From Aliivibrio sp. (lineage in GTDB: Bacteria; Pseudomonadota; Gammaproteobacteria; Enterobacterales; Vibrionaceae), in the NCBI GenBank assembly GCA_016764915.1, contig JAESQY010000150.1:1-52650 (forward strand): a DNA stretch of 52,650 bases, in the 5' to 3' direction. The notes under the pieces are model-generated. The model was not told the origin of the DNA and searched no databases. It saw only the letters and a list, made by a program, of their open reading frames with translations. Shown here piece after piece: positions 7,937-16,225 of the stretch. The position numbers were made by a program, and so were the translations under genes. Each line of letters begins with the position of its first letter. Within the stretch, counting starts at the first letter, position 1.

Positions 7937-8836
7937 ATGAATGATGAACAGCAACGCACAAAACAGGGAGTATTCCTCGCTCTTGGTGCCTACACTATGT
8001 GGGGCATTGCTCCGATCTACTTTAAAGCCATTGATCAGGTTTCACCGTTAGAGATTTTAAGCCACCGCGTCATTTGGTCATTTTTCTTTTTAGCTGGGTT
8101 ACTTTTCTTAAGCAAAGGGTGGCGATCTGTTGCGGATACTCTAGCGTCTAAAAAGAAAGTTCTCTGTTTGCTTGTTACTTCTACTCTGGTTGGATTTAAC
8201 TGGTTAATCTTTATCTGGGCGGTCACCAGCGATCATCTGCTTGATGCCAGCTTAGGGTATTACATTAACCCGCTACTGAATGTTGTATTGGGGATGTTAT
8301 TTCTTGGTGAAAGGCTCAGGAAGTTGCAGTGGCTTGCAGTCAGCTTTGCCGCCATTGGCGTGATCATTCAAATCATAACTTTTGGCTCGGTGCCAACGGT
8401 CGCCCTAGCGCTTGCCGTCAGCTTTGGTCTCTATGGTTTACTGCGTAAAAAAGTGAACCTGTCAGCTCAAGCTGGATTGTTCATTGAAACCTTGATGATG
8501 CTACCACTGGCGATGATCTATCTACTGCTTATTGCCGACTCACCATCAAGTAACCTCATGCTAAACAACGCCTCATTAAACGTGCTGTTGATTGCAGCAG
8601 GTATTGTTACTACGCTTCCTCTATTGTGCTTCACAGGAGCAGCTACCCGTCTCAAATTATCAACACTTGGTTTCTTCCAATACCTAGGGCCAAGTATCAT
8701 GTTCATCTTTGCGGTGACTATCTACAATGAAGCCTTTACCAGCGATAAAATCACCACCTTCAGCTTTATCTGGGGGGCACTTGTTATCTTCATTTTTGAT
8801 GCACTGCAACATCGCTATCGACGCCGTAAACAGTAA
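7937..8836 (+). CDS. rarD: RarD-type EamA/DMT superfamily permease
   Basis: This 299-aa inner-membrane protein has about ten hydrophobic segments in the two-repeat EamA arrangement. The N-terminus GVFLALGAYTMWGIAPIYFKAI and the following SHRVIWSFFFL are typical of RarD, named for a chloramphenicol-sensitivity phenotype in Pseudomonas; its substrate is unknown. It is divergent from recQ and convergent with uvrD, the recQ-rarD-uvrD neighbourhood known in Vibrionaceae. The protein ends in a basic tail (HRYRRRKQ), which probably lies in the cytoplasm. There is no clear Shine-Dalgarno before the ATG. Confidence 0.88.
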   Translation: MNDEQQRTKQGVFLALGAYTMWGIAPIYFKAIDQVSPLEILSHRVIWSFFFLAGLLFLSKGWRSVADTLASKKKVLCLLVTSTLVGFNWLIFIWAVTSDHLLDASLGYYINPLLNVVLGMLFLGERLRKLQWLAVSFAAIGVIIQIITFGSVPTVALALAVSFGLYGLLRKKVNLSAQAGLFIETLMMLPLAMIYLLLIADSPSSNLMLNNASLNVLLIAAGIVTTLPLLCFTGAATRLKLSTLGFFQYLGPSIMFIFAVTIYNEAFTSDKITTFSFIWGALVIFIFDALQHRYRRRKQ

Positions 8837-8845
8837 CGATGTCAT

Positions 8846-8870
8846 AAAAAAAAGGGCTCATTATGAGCCC
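8846..8870 (-). terminator. Terminator of uvrD
   Basis: Arms GGGCTCA and TGAGCCC with a 3-base loop are followed on the minus strand by eight T. The hairpin lies just past the uvrD stop; on the plus strand it is a weaker end for rarD. Confidence 0.8.
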
Positions 8871-8889
8871 ATTCATTCAGATAACACGA

Positions 8890-11061
8890 TTACATCGCTT
8901 CTAATTTAGCGTATTGAGTCACCAACCACTTGATGCCTTCCCCATTAAAAGCCACTTGCACACGCCCTTGTGGGCCTGCACCTTCAAAGTTGATGATAGT
9001 ACCCTCACCAAATTTAGCGTGTTTAACTCGTTGTCCCAGATTATAACCCGTCTCATTAAAGTTATTTTTTACCACTTCATTACTAAAACGTCCAGCACTT
9101 GCAGGTCGACTGACTTGCGCTTTCATTCTTACCTCTTCAGTGCAGGCTGCTGGCAATTCACGTAAGAATCTAGAAGGTTTGTGAAACTTCTCTTGCCCAT
9201 ATAAACGGCGCATCTCAGCATACGTAATGTAGAGTTTCTTCATCGCTCTGGTGATACCTACGTAACAGAGACGACGCTCCTCTTCCAAACGACCCGCCTC
9301 TTCTGCGGACATCTGACTTGGGAACATACCTTCTTCAACACCAACCATAAAGACTAAAGGAAATTCCAGACCTTTCGCACTGTGTAGCGTCATTAATTGC
9401 ACTGCATCTTCAAACTCATCCGCCTGACCTTCTCCCGCTTCTAACGCTGCGTGTGATAAAAAGGCCGTCAGCATGGTCATCTCATCCGCCTCTTCCGGCT
9501 TATCAAATTGTCGTGCGGCCGTAATCAGCTCTTCTAAGTTCTCTATACGCGCCTTTGACTTCTCGCCTTTCTCTTGCTGATACATTTCAAACAATCCAGA
9601 ACTTTTAATCACTTGGTCGGCCTGCTCATGCAGTGGAAGTTCCGCAGTGTCGTCCTCTAAGGCATTAACCAGTTCTATAAAGCGACCTAACGCAGTACTC
9701 GCTCGGGCAGCTAATACTTTCTCATTTATCAGTGCAATACTGGTTTTCCATAATGTCTCACCACGATCTCGCGCAGCGAATCGGATGGTATCTAATGTTT
9801 TATTTCCTAACCCTCTCGCAGGGGTATTGACCACTCGCTCAAAAGCAGCATCGTTGTCTCGGTTGTCCATTAGTCTCAAATAACTCAAGGCATCTCGAAT
9901 CTCTTGCCGTTCGAAGAATCGCATTCCGCCATAAATTCGATATGGCAGACCTGCTTGAATGAGTGCCTCTTCCAAAACTCGAGACTGCGCATTATTACGA
10001 TAGAGCATGGCACTGTCGTCCAACCGACCACCGTCATCACACCAATCTTTTATTTTTGCTACCGCAAAGCGTGCTTCATCTAAATCATTAAACGCAGAGT
10101 AGATGGAGATTTTCTCGCCCTCTTCACCATCAGTCCACAACTCTTTACCCATACGCTCGGTATTGTTAGTGATCAATTCATTCGCGGCATTAAGGATGTT
10201 GGCGGTAGATCGATAGTTTTGCTCCAATCGAATGGTTTTTGCATCGTCAAATTCAGTCAAAAATCGTTGAATATTCTCAATTTGAGCACCACGCCAACCG
10301 TAGATTGACTGATCATCATCGCCGACAATCATCACTCGACAATCTGGACCGGCCATCATACGTAACCATGCGTATTGAATATTATTAGTATCTTGGAACT
10401 CATCCACTAAGATGTGCTTAAATCGTGCTTGATAGTGCTCTCTAATGTGTTTTTTATCACGAAGCAGTTCATGAGCTCTTAACAGAATTTCTGCAAAATC
10501 AACTAAGCCGGCACGGTCACACGCCTCTTGATATGCACTGTATATTTTAAGCCAGGTTTTGGTAACGGGATCGTTGAAGTGTTCAATACTTGCAGGGCGT
10601 AGACCTTCATCTTTTTTACCATTGATAAACCAACACGCCTGCTTGGCTGGCCAATGCTTCTCATCTAAATTTTGTGCTTTTATCAGACGTTTTAACAAGC
10701 GCTGCTGATCATCAGAGTCAATGATTTGAAACCCTTCTGGCAACTTAGCATCCAGATAGTGAGCACGTAAAATTCGGTGACAGATACCATGGAAAGTACC
10801 ATTCCACATGCCACCCGCAGTACCGTGCATTAACTCTTCAATACGACCACGCATCTCTGCCGCGGCTTTATTGGTGAACGTTACGGACATGATAGAAAAT
10901 GGTGAGGACTCCACCACTTTCATTAACCAGGCAATTCGATGAACCAATACGCGAGTCTTACCACTGCCAGCTCCAGCCAGCACTAATACATTCTCTAAGG
11001 GAGCAGCGACGGCTTCTCGCTGTTTATCATTAAGGCCATCAAGTAATAAAGAAACGTCCAT
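8890..11061 (-). CDS. uvrD: DNA helicase II
   Basis: UvrD is the 3'-5' superfamily 1A helicase that removes incised strands in nucleotide excision and mismatch repair and clears RecA filaments. The 723-aa product (E. coli 720) has LAGAGSGKTR (Walker A, near residue 30), TFTNKAAAEM (Ia), VDEFQDTN (II), GDDDQSIYGWRGA (III), LEQNYRST (IV), TLHSAKGLEFPLVF (V) and CYVGITRA (VI). It ends in the Tudor-like tail VKHAKFGEGTI. The frame allows a GTG one codon earlier, but MDVSLLLDGLNDKQREA matches the family start at 11061. A LexA-like box lies 10 bases upstream, so SOS control is likely. Position after dapF-DUF484-xerC-yigB is the same as in E. coli. Confidence 0.97.
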   Translation of the reverse strand: MDVSLLLDGLNDKQREAVAAPLENVLVLAGAGSGKTRVLVHRIAWLMKVVESSPFSIMSVTFTNKAAAEMRGRIEELMHGTAGGMWNGTFHGICHRILRAHYLDAKLPEGFQIIDSDDQQRLLKRLIKAQNLDEKHWPAKQACWFINGKKDEGLRPASIEHFNDPVTKTWLKIYSAYQEACDRAGLVDFAEILLRAHELLRDKKHIREHYQARFKHILVDEFQDTNNIQYAWLRMMAGPDCRVMIVGDDDQSIYGWRGAQIENIQRFLTEFDDAKTIRLEQNYRSTANILNAANELITNNTERMGKELWTDGEEGEKISIYSAFNDLDEARFAVAKIKDWCDDGGRLDDSAMLYRNNAQSRVLEEALIQAGLPYRIYGGMRFFERQEIRDALSYLRLMDNRDNDAAFERVVNTPARGLGNKTLDTIRFAARDRGETLWKTSIALINEKVLAARASTALGRFIELVNALEDDTAELPLHEQADQVIKSSGLFEMYQQEKGEKSKARIENLEELITAARQFDKPEEADEMTMLTAFLSHAALEAGEGQADEFEDAVQLMTLHSAKGLEFPLVFMVGVEEGMFPSQMSAEEAGRLEEERRLCYVGITRAMKKLYITYAEMRRLYGQEKFHKPSRFLRELPAACTEEVRMKAQVSRPASAGRFSNEVVKNNFNETGYNLGQRVKHAKFGEGTIINFEGAGPQGRVQVAFNGEGIKWLVTQYAKLEAM

Positions 11062-11070
11062 CACATCACA

Positions 11071-11086
11071 CTGGTTATATATACAT
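11071..11086 (-). promoter_or_regulatory. Candidate LexA (SOS) box of uvrD
   Basis: On the minus strand ATGTATATATAACCAG matches 13 of 16 positions of the LexA consensus CTGTATATATATACAG, including the TGTATATATA core and the CAG end. It lies 10 bases before the uvrD start. uvrD is an SOS gene in E. coli, which supports the call. Confidence 0.6.
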
Positions 11087-11149
11087 GGGTGCGAGTATAA
11101 CAGCTCCCTCTATACGAAACGAGCCTGTGAGATTAGAAAAGAGAAGTAA

Positions 11150-11875
11150 TTAAAGCGAAGTGGAGATGAATGGGAGCAATTCACTGAGGCTGCTGATCTC
11201 AATGTCGGGCAGCACTTTTACCTTTTCATTGCTAATTTGACGCTGCTTATCATTAAACCAACACGCTTGAAAACCATTAGTTTTGGCACCAAAAACGTCT
11301 GTTTTTAGATGATCGCCTACGTGAAGTATGTGATGAGCTGGCAAGGAGAGATGCTGCTGAGCCCGTTGAAACAGATCTGCATGGGGTTTAGCTCGACCAT
11401 CTGACCCTGCTCTATATACCTGTTCAAAATATCCTGACAGGCCGATTTTCTCAGCATCCACATTGCCATTGGTGATCGCAATCAGTGGGATTTTCTTACT
11501 CAGTTTCTGCATCACAGTATGGGTAACAGCTGGAATATCGATTTGATTCCTGTAGATAGAGACCAAAGACATCGCCTCTTCGGTCGCTTGCTTAGCAGAC
11601 GCTTCGCTGTAACCCAATAGTTTGAAACCCGTTGTTAATTGAACCTCTCGCCACAACGAGACATCATTTCTTAAGCTGGGATCTTGTTGGGCCAGTTTTA
11701 TTTTCAACTCTAACCAATCTTGCATTGTCATCAAGTGACTAGCTGGGTGCTGCAACTGCAACCATTGATGTACTTTATGTTCAAGAGCACATATCACTGG
11801 CCAGTTATCGTAAAGCGTATCATCAAGATCAAATGTCATGGCATGAATCTTTGATAATGATCGGTAACAGTGCAT
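11150..11875 (-). CDS. yigB: YigB-type HAD phosphatase
   Basis: This 241-aa HAD-superfamily hydrolase has motif I FDLDDTLYDN (near residue 16), motif II ITNGN (near 133), a lysine in GRAKPHADLF (motif III) and motif IV HVGDHLKTDVFGA. The N-terminus closely matches E. coli YigB, one of several phosphatases shown to dephosphorylate 5-amino-6-(phosphoribitylamino)uracil in riboflavin synthesis. A strong Shine-Dalgarno (AAAGGAGT) overlaps the xerC stop, so it is translated as the last gene of the dapF-DUF484-xerC-yigB run. Its E. coli neighbours are the same. The native substrate here is inferred. Confidence 0.9.
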   Translation of the reverse strand: MHCYRSLSKIHAMTFDLDDTLYDNWPVICALEHKVHQWLQLQHPASHLMTMQDWLELKIKLAQQDPSLRNDVSLWREVQLTTGFKLLGYSEASAKQATEEAMSLVSIYRNQIDIPAVTHTVMQKLSKKIPLIAITNGNVDAEKIGLSGYFEQVYRAGSDGRAKPHADLFQRAQQHLSLPAHHILHVGDHLKTDVFGAKTNGFQACWFNDKQRQISNEKVKVLPDIEISSLSELLPFISTSL

Positions 11876-11880
11876 ATTGA

Positions 11881-12801
11881 TTACTCCTTTTTCCGCTTAG
11901 CTTTTGGGTGCGCTTGATCATACGCTTGAGCTAAGTGTTGAAAATCAAGATGGGTGTAAATTTGGGTTGTCGCAATATTTTCATGACCAAGCAGCTCTTG
12001 TACTGCTCGCAAATTCCCACTCGACTCTAACAGATGAGTGGCAAAGGTGTGACGCAGTTTATGCGGGCTAACGTGGCTGGCAATACCCTGTTTTATCCCC
12101 CACTCTTTCATTCTTTTTTGAACGTTTCGGTGCGATATTCTACAGCCTAATTTAGATAAAAACAGAGCAGACTCTTGCTGTTTTATCAGCTGGGAACGCA
12201 CGTTCAGCCAATGCTCTACCCATATTTTAGCTTGACCTGAAACGGGCGCTTTTCTCTCTTTATCACCTTTACCAATGACGCGCACTTCACCACGAACTAA
12301 ATCGATATCCCTAACATCAATAGTGACCAACTCAGCCAATCGAAGTCCTGCTCCATACATCAGCTCCATCATTGCCCGATCACGAATGGCCAGAGGATTG
12401 TCATCTACGACTTCAAGTAATTGAGCCAGTTCATCAACATCAATGTTTTTAGGCAATGGCCGCGCTCTTTTCGGTGCAGATACCCCCTTTGCAGGGTTAG
12501 CACTTAACTCCCCACGAAGAATCATAAAATCAAAAAAGCTGCGCAGAGAGGATAGACGCGTTGAGATACTGCTGGCTTTTAGTCCATCACGTTTGCCCCT
12601 GCTGGCGACTTGTCGAACCCAACTGGCATCAACGTTCTGCCACTCAGTTAGACCTAGTTCGATAAACTGCTCGGCAATAATGGTGAGCTGTTGCTGATAG
12701 TTCCGCTGAGTGGTGACACTTAATCCACGTTCACTGCGCAGAAACTCATAAAACTGCTCTAAGGAGTAATTAAGATTAGATTGTTGTAAGCTCATCGACA
12801 T
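11881..12801 (-). CDS. xerC: Tyrosine recombinase XerC
   Basis: XerC works with XerD at the dif site to resolve chromosome dimers. The 306-aa protein has the N-terminal SAM-like core-binding domain ([19 protein letters not shown]) and a C-terminal catalytic domain with arginine in [10 protein letters not shown], lysine in [20 protein letters not shown], the LLGH histidine and the catalytic tyrosine in [10 protein letters not shown]. The start codon (ATG 12801) lies 26 bases inside the preceding DUF484 gene, implying translational coupling; a second ATG two codons on is possible. It is a chromosomal housekeeping recombinase, not an integrase of a mobile element, given its place between DUF484 and yigB. 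Confidence 0.96.
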   Translation of the reverse strand: MSMSLQQSNLNYSLEQFYEFLRSERGLSVTTQRNYQQQLTIIAEQFIELGLTEWQNVDASWVRQVASRGKRDGLKASSISTRLSSLRSFFDFMILRGELSANPAKGVSAPKRARPLPKNIDVDELAQLLEVVDDNPLAIRDRAMMELMYGAGLRLAELVTIDVRDIDLVRGEVRVIGKGDKERKAPVSGQAKIWVEHWLNVRSQLIKQQESALFLSKLGCRISHRNVQKRMKEWGIKQGIASHVSPHKLRHTFATHLLESSGNLRAVQELLGHENIATTQIYTHLDFQHLAQAYDQAHPKAKRKKE

Positions 12802-13516
12802 ATCTTAATTGTTCACACGGCTTCCAACTATTGAACAGATGATTTAACACACTGACTAATTGCTTTAGAAACAGGGTATCCATATTGGGTTGAAAATGGC
12901 CACCATCACGACTCGCAAAAGAGACAAATCCAATCGCGGTGGTTTTTCCTAGTGGTAAAATCGCGTACGATCCTAGTTCAGGCGAGAAAGCTTCAACATT
13001 CATCTCACCAAACAGGCCATCTCGTCCGACTTGACGTAATCGACCTAAATAAGCATCTTTTCCATTCAAATGACTTTTTGCAAAACGTTGATAGTTAAGT
13101 TGACTCACGCTGCGGTGTGACGCTGAGTGGTCAATTAAACGAATCGAAGCGATTAAATTAAGATCTTTCGCCTTCTGCTCCATCACGACGCAGACGTCTT
13201 CAAAGTTTTCACTGCGCAACAACTGATTTTGAATATCAGAAAAAGCGTGGAAAATTTGATCATTTCTAGCCGCAAGAGACATCAATGTTGTGATCTCCTC
13301 CTCCAACTCCAAAATTCGATTTCGTAATCGTTCGACTTGGATCTCAACAAGAGAAACAGCACCTTTCTGTTGATGATCCACCCTCATTCCAGAAAGCAGA
13401 TCTGGGTGTTTTTTAAAAAAATCAGGATGCTGCGACAGATATTGTGCCACTACTGCGTCGGTAAGTTCAGTAGGTTGTGGTTCTATGTAATCATTAATCG
13501 TGCTTACACTGCTCAT
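12776..13516 (-). CDS. DUF484 family protein (YigA-like)
   Basis: This 246-aa protein has an N-terminal helical part ([23 protein letters not shown], typical of DUF484), a coiled coil around residues 58-85 ([19 protein letters not shown]) and a GAF-like C-terminal part. It matches the DUF484 proteins encoded between dapF and xerC in gamma-proteobacteria. The function is not known. Its ATG overlaps the dapF stop (ATGA) and its 3' end overlaps xerC by 26 bases, so the three are one translation-coupled unit. The constant link with xerC hints at a chromosome-related role, but that is inference. Confidence 0.88.
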   Translation of the reverse strand: MSSVSTINDYIEPQPTELTDAVVAQYLSQHPDFFKKHPDLLSGMRVDHQQKGAVSLVEIQVERLRNRILELEEEITTLMSLAARNDQIFHAFSDIQNQLLRSENFEDVCVVMEQKAKDLNLIASIRLIDHSASHRSVSQLNYQRFAKSHLNGKDAYLGRLRQVGRDGLFGEMNVEAFSPELGSYAILPLGKTTAIGFVSFASRDGGHFQPNMDTLFLKQLVSVLNHLFNSWKPCEQLRYVDELTTI

Positions 13517-14343
13517 ATGGTCATTTGTCCGTCAAATACATGCGATGCTGGGCCTGTCATATAAAGTGGCTCTCCCACCCCTTTCCAACGAATAAAAAGA
13601 TCACCTCCTTGTAAGTGTACCGTCACATCACAATCTAATACACCTTGCAAGATACCTACAGCAACGGCAGCACACGCACCACTGCCACAAGCTTGAGTTT
13701 CACCCACGCCACGTTCGAAAACACGAAGCTTCACTTCATTACGTGAGATGATCTGCATAAAACCTGCATTTACCTTGTCAGGAAAGCGCTCATGAGATTC
13801 GAGCAAGGGTCCTAGGGTTTCGACATCGGTATTATCTACGTCATCAACAATAGTGACGACATGCGGATTGCCCATGCTCACAGCGCCACAAAAGAAGGTC
13901 TGTTCATTGACTCTTAAAATATACGTCTTTTCACTCTGTTTGGCTTTAAAGGGAATTTTATTTGGTTCAAATACGGGTTCACCCATGTTGGCTTTAATTT
14001 GACCATCCTCCTCTATATCGAGGATCATTTTCCCTTTTTTCGTGCTCACAGAGACCTGATATTTATTGGTCAACCCTTTCGCTCTGACAAATCGAGCAAA
14101 GCAACGAGCGCCATTGCCACACTGCTCAACTTCAGTACCGTCAGAGTTAAAAATACGGTAATGAAAATCGCTTTCAGGATCGTACGGTGCTTCTACAACC
14201 AACAACTGATCAAAGCCGACACCAGTATGTCGATCCGCTAGACGACGGATCAATTCTGGTGAAAAGAAAATATGCTGGGTAATACAATCAACAACCATAA
14301 AGTCATTGCCCAACCCATGCATTTTAGAAAAGTGAAAGTGCAT
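13513..14343 (-). CDS. dapF: Diaminopimelate epimerase
   Basis: DapF converts LL- to meso-diaminopimelate for lysine and peptidoglycan. The 276-aa protein (E. coli 274) has [11 protein letters not shown] at the N-terminus and both catalytic cysteines, in [13 protein letters not shown] and [10 protein letters not shown]. An in-frame start 11 codons upstream exists, but ATG 14343 is preceded by AGAGGA at the right distance and gives the family N-terminus [10 protein letters not shown]. It lies 42 bases after lysA, which uses its product, and overlaps DUF484 by 4 bases. Confidence 0.97.
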   Translation of the reverse strand: MHFHFSKMHGLGNDFMVVDCITQHIFFSPELIRRLADRHTGVGFDQLLVVEAPYDPESDFHYRIFNSDGTEVEQCGNGARCFARFVRAKGLTNKYQVSVSTKKGKMILDIEEDGQIKANMGEPVFEPNKIPFKAKQSEKTYILRVNEQTFFCGAVSMGNPHVVTIVDDVDNTDVETLGPLLESHERFPDKVNAGFMQIISRNEVKLRVFERGVGETQACGSGACAAVAVGILQGVLDCDVTVHLQGGDLFIRWKGVGEPLYMTGPASHVFDGQMTI

Positions 14344-14385
14344 AATTCCTCTTTTTTGGCCGTAAATAACGGCCAAATTTTACTG

Positions 14386-15639
14386 TTATTCTGGCAGTAT
14401 ATGTTCGTTCTTCCAGAGTTCGTGCAATATTTCACGCTCTCTGACTAAATGAGACGATTTACCATCCACCATGACTTCAGCCGCACGGCACCGAGTATTG
14501 TAGTTCGAAGACATCACAAAACCATACGCACCAGATGAGCGAACCGCCAACAGATCATTTTGCTCTAAAACTAGTGAGCGATCTTTACCTAAGAAGTCAC
14601 CCGTTTCACAGATTGGTCCCACTAAATCATAACACTGAGCAACACCAGTACGTGGAACAACAGGAATAATATCTTGCCATGCTTGACACAATACCGGACG
14701 GATCAGATCATTCATTGCCGCATCAATAATGGCAAAGTTTTTATGATCGGTATGTTTTAAAAACTCAACTTTGGTCAACAAAATTCCAGCGTTAGCAGCA
14801 ATGGCTCTACCGGGTTCAAAAATTAGCTCTAAATCAATACGATCATCCAAACGTGATAACAGCGCTTTGGCATATTCTGACGGTTGAGGAGGCAATTCAT
14901 CTCGGTAAACAACACCTAGGCCACCACCAACATCCAAATGTTGAATATCGACACCATCCGCTTTGAGTTGATCAATCAGTGCCAACAGTCGGTCAATAGC
15001 ATCTAAAAATGGTTCAATGTCAGTCAACTGTGAGCCAATATGACAATCAATACCTTGAACATTCAAATGGGGTAATTTCATTGCTAAACGATATACCTCT
15101 AGTGCACGATCAAAAGCAATACCAAATTTATTATCAAGCAATCCTGTCGAGATATAAGGGTGTGTTTTCGCATCTACATCTGGATTAATTCGCAGAGAAA
15201 TGGGTGCTTGCACGTTCATTTCACCGGCAACATCATTAAGCAGCATGAGCTCAGGTTCAGACTCGACATTAAAACACTTAATTCCAAGTTCCAGAGCGCG
15301 GCGCATTTCATTCTCTGTTTTGCCAACACCTGAGAAAACAATTTTTTTCGCATCACCGCCTGCTGCAATGACACGTTCAAGCTCACCCACAGAAACAATA
15401 TCAAAACCAGAACCTAATCGAGCCAATACATTAAGTACACCCAAGTTTGAATTGGCTTTTACGGCGTAACAAACTAAATGAGGGTGTTCACTAACAGCAT
15501 CATCAAACGCACTCCAGTGTCGCTCCAGTGTCGCTCTTGAATAGACAAATAATGGGGTGCCATATTGCTGTGCCAAATCGGTTAAAGGCACCTCTTCTGC
15601 CCAAAGCTGACCATCAGCTTGATAATTAAAATAATCCAA
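14386..15639 (-). CDS. lysA: Diaminopimelate decarboxylase
   Basis: LysA decarboxylates meso-diaminopimelate to lysine using pyridoxal phosphate. The 417-aa protein carries the PLP lysine in VCYAVKANSN (near residue 62), the glycine-rich phosphate site LDVGGGLG, HIGSQ, and the substrate/dimer motif GPICETGDFLG near residue 345. It lies between lptM and dapF on the same strand. This pairs the last step of lysine synthesis with the epimerase before it; in E. coli lysA is elsewhere under LysR, and no lysR gene is adjacent here. Confidence 0.97.
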   Translation of the reverse strand: MDYFNYQADGQLWAEEVPLTDLAQQYGTPLFVYSRATLERHWSAFDDAVSEHPHLVCYAVKANSNLGVLNVLARLGSGFDIVSVGELERVIAAGGDAKKIVFSGVGKTENEMRRALELGIKCFNVESEPELMLLNDVAGEMNVQAPISLRINPDVDAKTHPYISTGLLDNKFGIAFDRALEVYRLAMKLPHLNVQGIDCHIGSQLTDIEPFLDAIDRLLALIDQLKADGVDIQHLDVGGGLGVVYRDELPPQPSEYAKALLSRLDDRIDLELIFEPGRAIAANAGILLTKVEFLKHTDHKNFAIIDAAMNDLIRPVLCQAWQDIIPVVPRTGVAQCYDLVGPICETGDFLGKDRSLVLEQNDLLAVRSSGAYGFVMSSNYNTRCRAAEVMVDGKSSHLVREREILHELWKNEHILPE

Positions 15640-15663
15640 TGTTAACGCTTCCTTGTTATAAAC

Positions 15664-15825
15664 TTACTGATTCTTCTCTAATGTTTCAACAGCTGCAGGT
15701 TGCTGCTCTGCTTGAGGAACAGGTTCATTCTGTGCTGTCTCTTCTGGCATATAAAGCGGCCCTTTCTGTCCACAACCCACTAAGGCTAAAGAGAGGACAA
15801 AAATGGCAATAAATTTGTTTAGCAT
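15664..15825 (-). CDS. lptM: LPS-assembly lipoprotein LptM (YifL)
   Basis: This small gene encodes 53 aa beginning MLNKFIAIFVLSLALVGCGQ. It has a lipoprotein signal with lipobox LVGC (Cys18), then the family signature GQKGPLY and a Gln/Glu/Pro-rich tail. LptM (formerly YifL) aids maturation of the LptD-LptE LPS translocon in the outer membrane. Its position between cyaY and lysA-dapF matches the E. coli order cyaY-yifL-dapF. The stop lies 24 bases before the lysA start, so it is probably the first gene of this operon. Confidence 0.9.
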   Translation of the reverse strand: MLNKFIAIFVLSLALVGCGQKGPLYMPEETAQNEPVPQAEQQPAAVETLEKNQ

Positions 15826-15902
15826 GACTCAACTACTCGTGATTATCTGCGTAATACCTTCTATAATCGCACCACACTCAGGAAAAGCAATAGGATAAAA
15901 GG

Positions 15903-16217
15903 ATGAATGACACTGAATTCCATCAACGGGTCGAAATAGAGCTCTCTAAAATAGAAGAGATGATAGATGATTCCGGTGCGGATATCGACTACGAGACGAG
16001 CGGCAACGTCATGACCTTGGAGTTTGAAAACCGCAGTCAGATTATCATTAATCGCCAAGAGCCAATGCATGAAATTTGGCTGGCATCCAAGTCTGGTGGT
16101 TATCATTTTAAATACAATGATAATCAATGGATATGCTCAAAAACAGGCATTGAGTTTATTGCATTATTAAAAGATGAGTGTGAAAAGCAGGACGATGAAG
16201 AGATAACGTGGGTGTGA
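15903..16217 (+). CDS. cyaY: Frataxin-like iron-binding protein CyaY
   Basis: CyaY binds iron and modulates iron-sulfur cluster assembly on IscS. The 104-aa protein has the acidic first helix (VEIELSKIEEMIDDSGADIDYE), the frataxin strand region NRSQIIINRQEPMHEIWLAS with its conserved tryptophan, and GGYHF. ATG is preceded by AGGATAAAAGG. It is divergent from lptM and convergent with cyaA, with only 8 bases between stop codons, as in E. coli where the three are also neighbours. Confidence 0.96.
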   Translation: MNDTEFHQRVEIELSKIEEMIDDSGADIDYETSGNVMTLEFENRSQIIINRQEPMHEIWLASKSGGYHFKYNDNQWICSKTGIEFIALLKDECEKQDDEEITWV

Positions 16218-16225
16218 TGAGTAAC

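Noticed and set aside
11881..12801. Tyrosine recombinase as a sign of an integrated element
   Set aside because: Motifs and the dapF-DUF484-xerC-yigB order identify chromosomal XerC; no attachment repeats or cargo are present.
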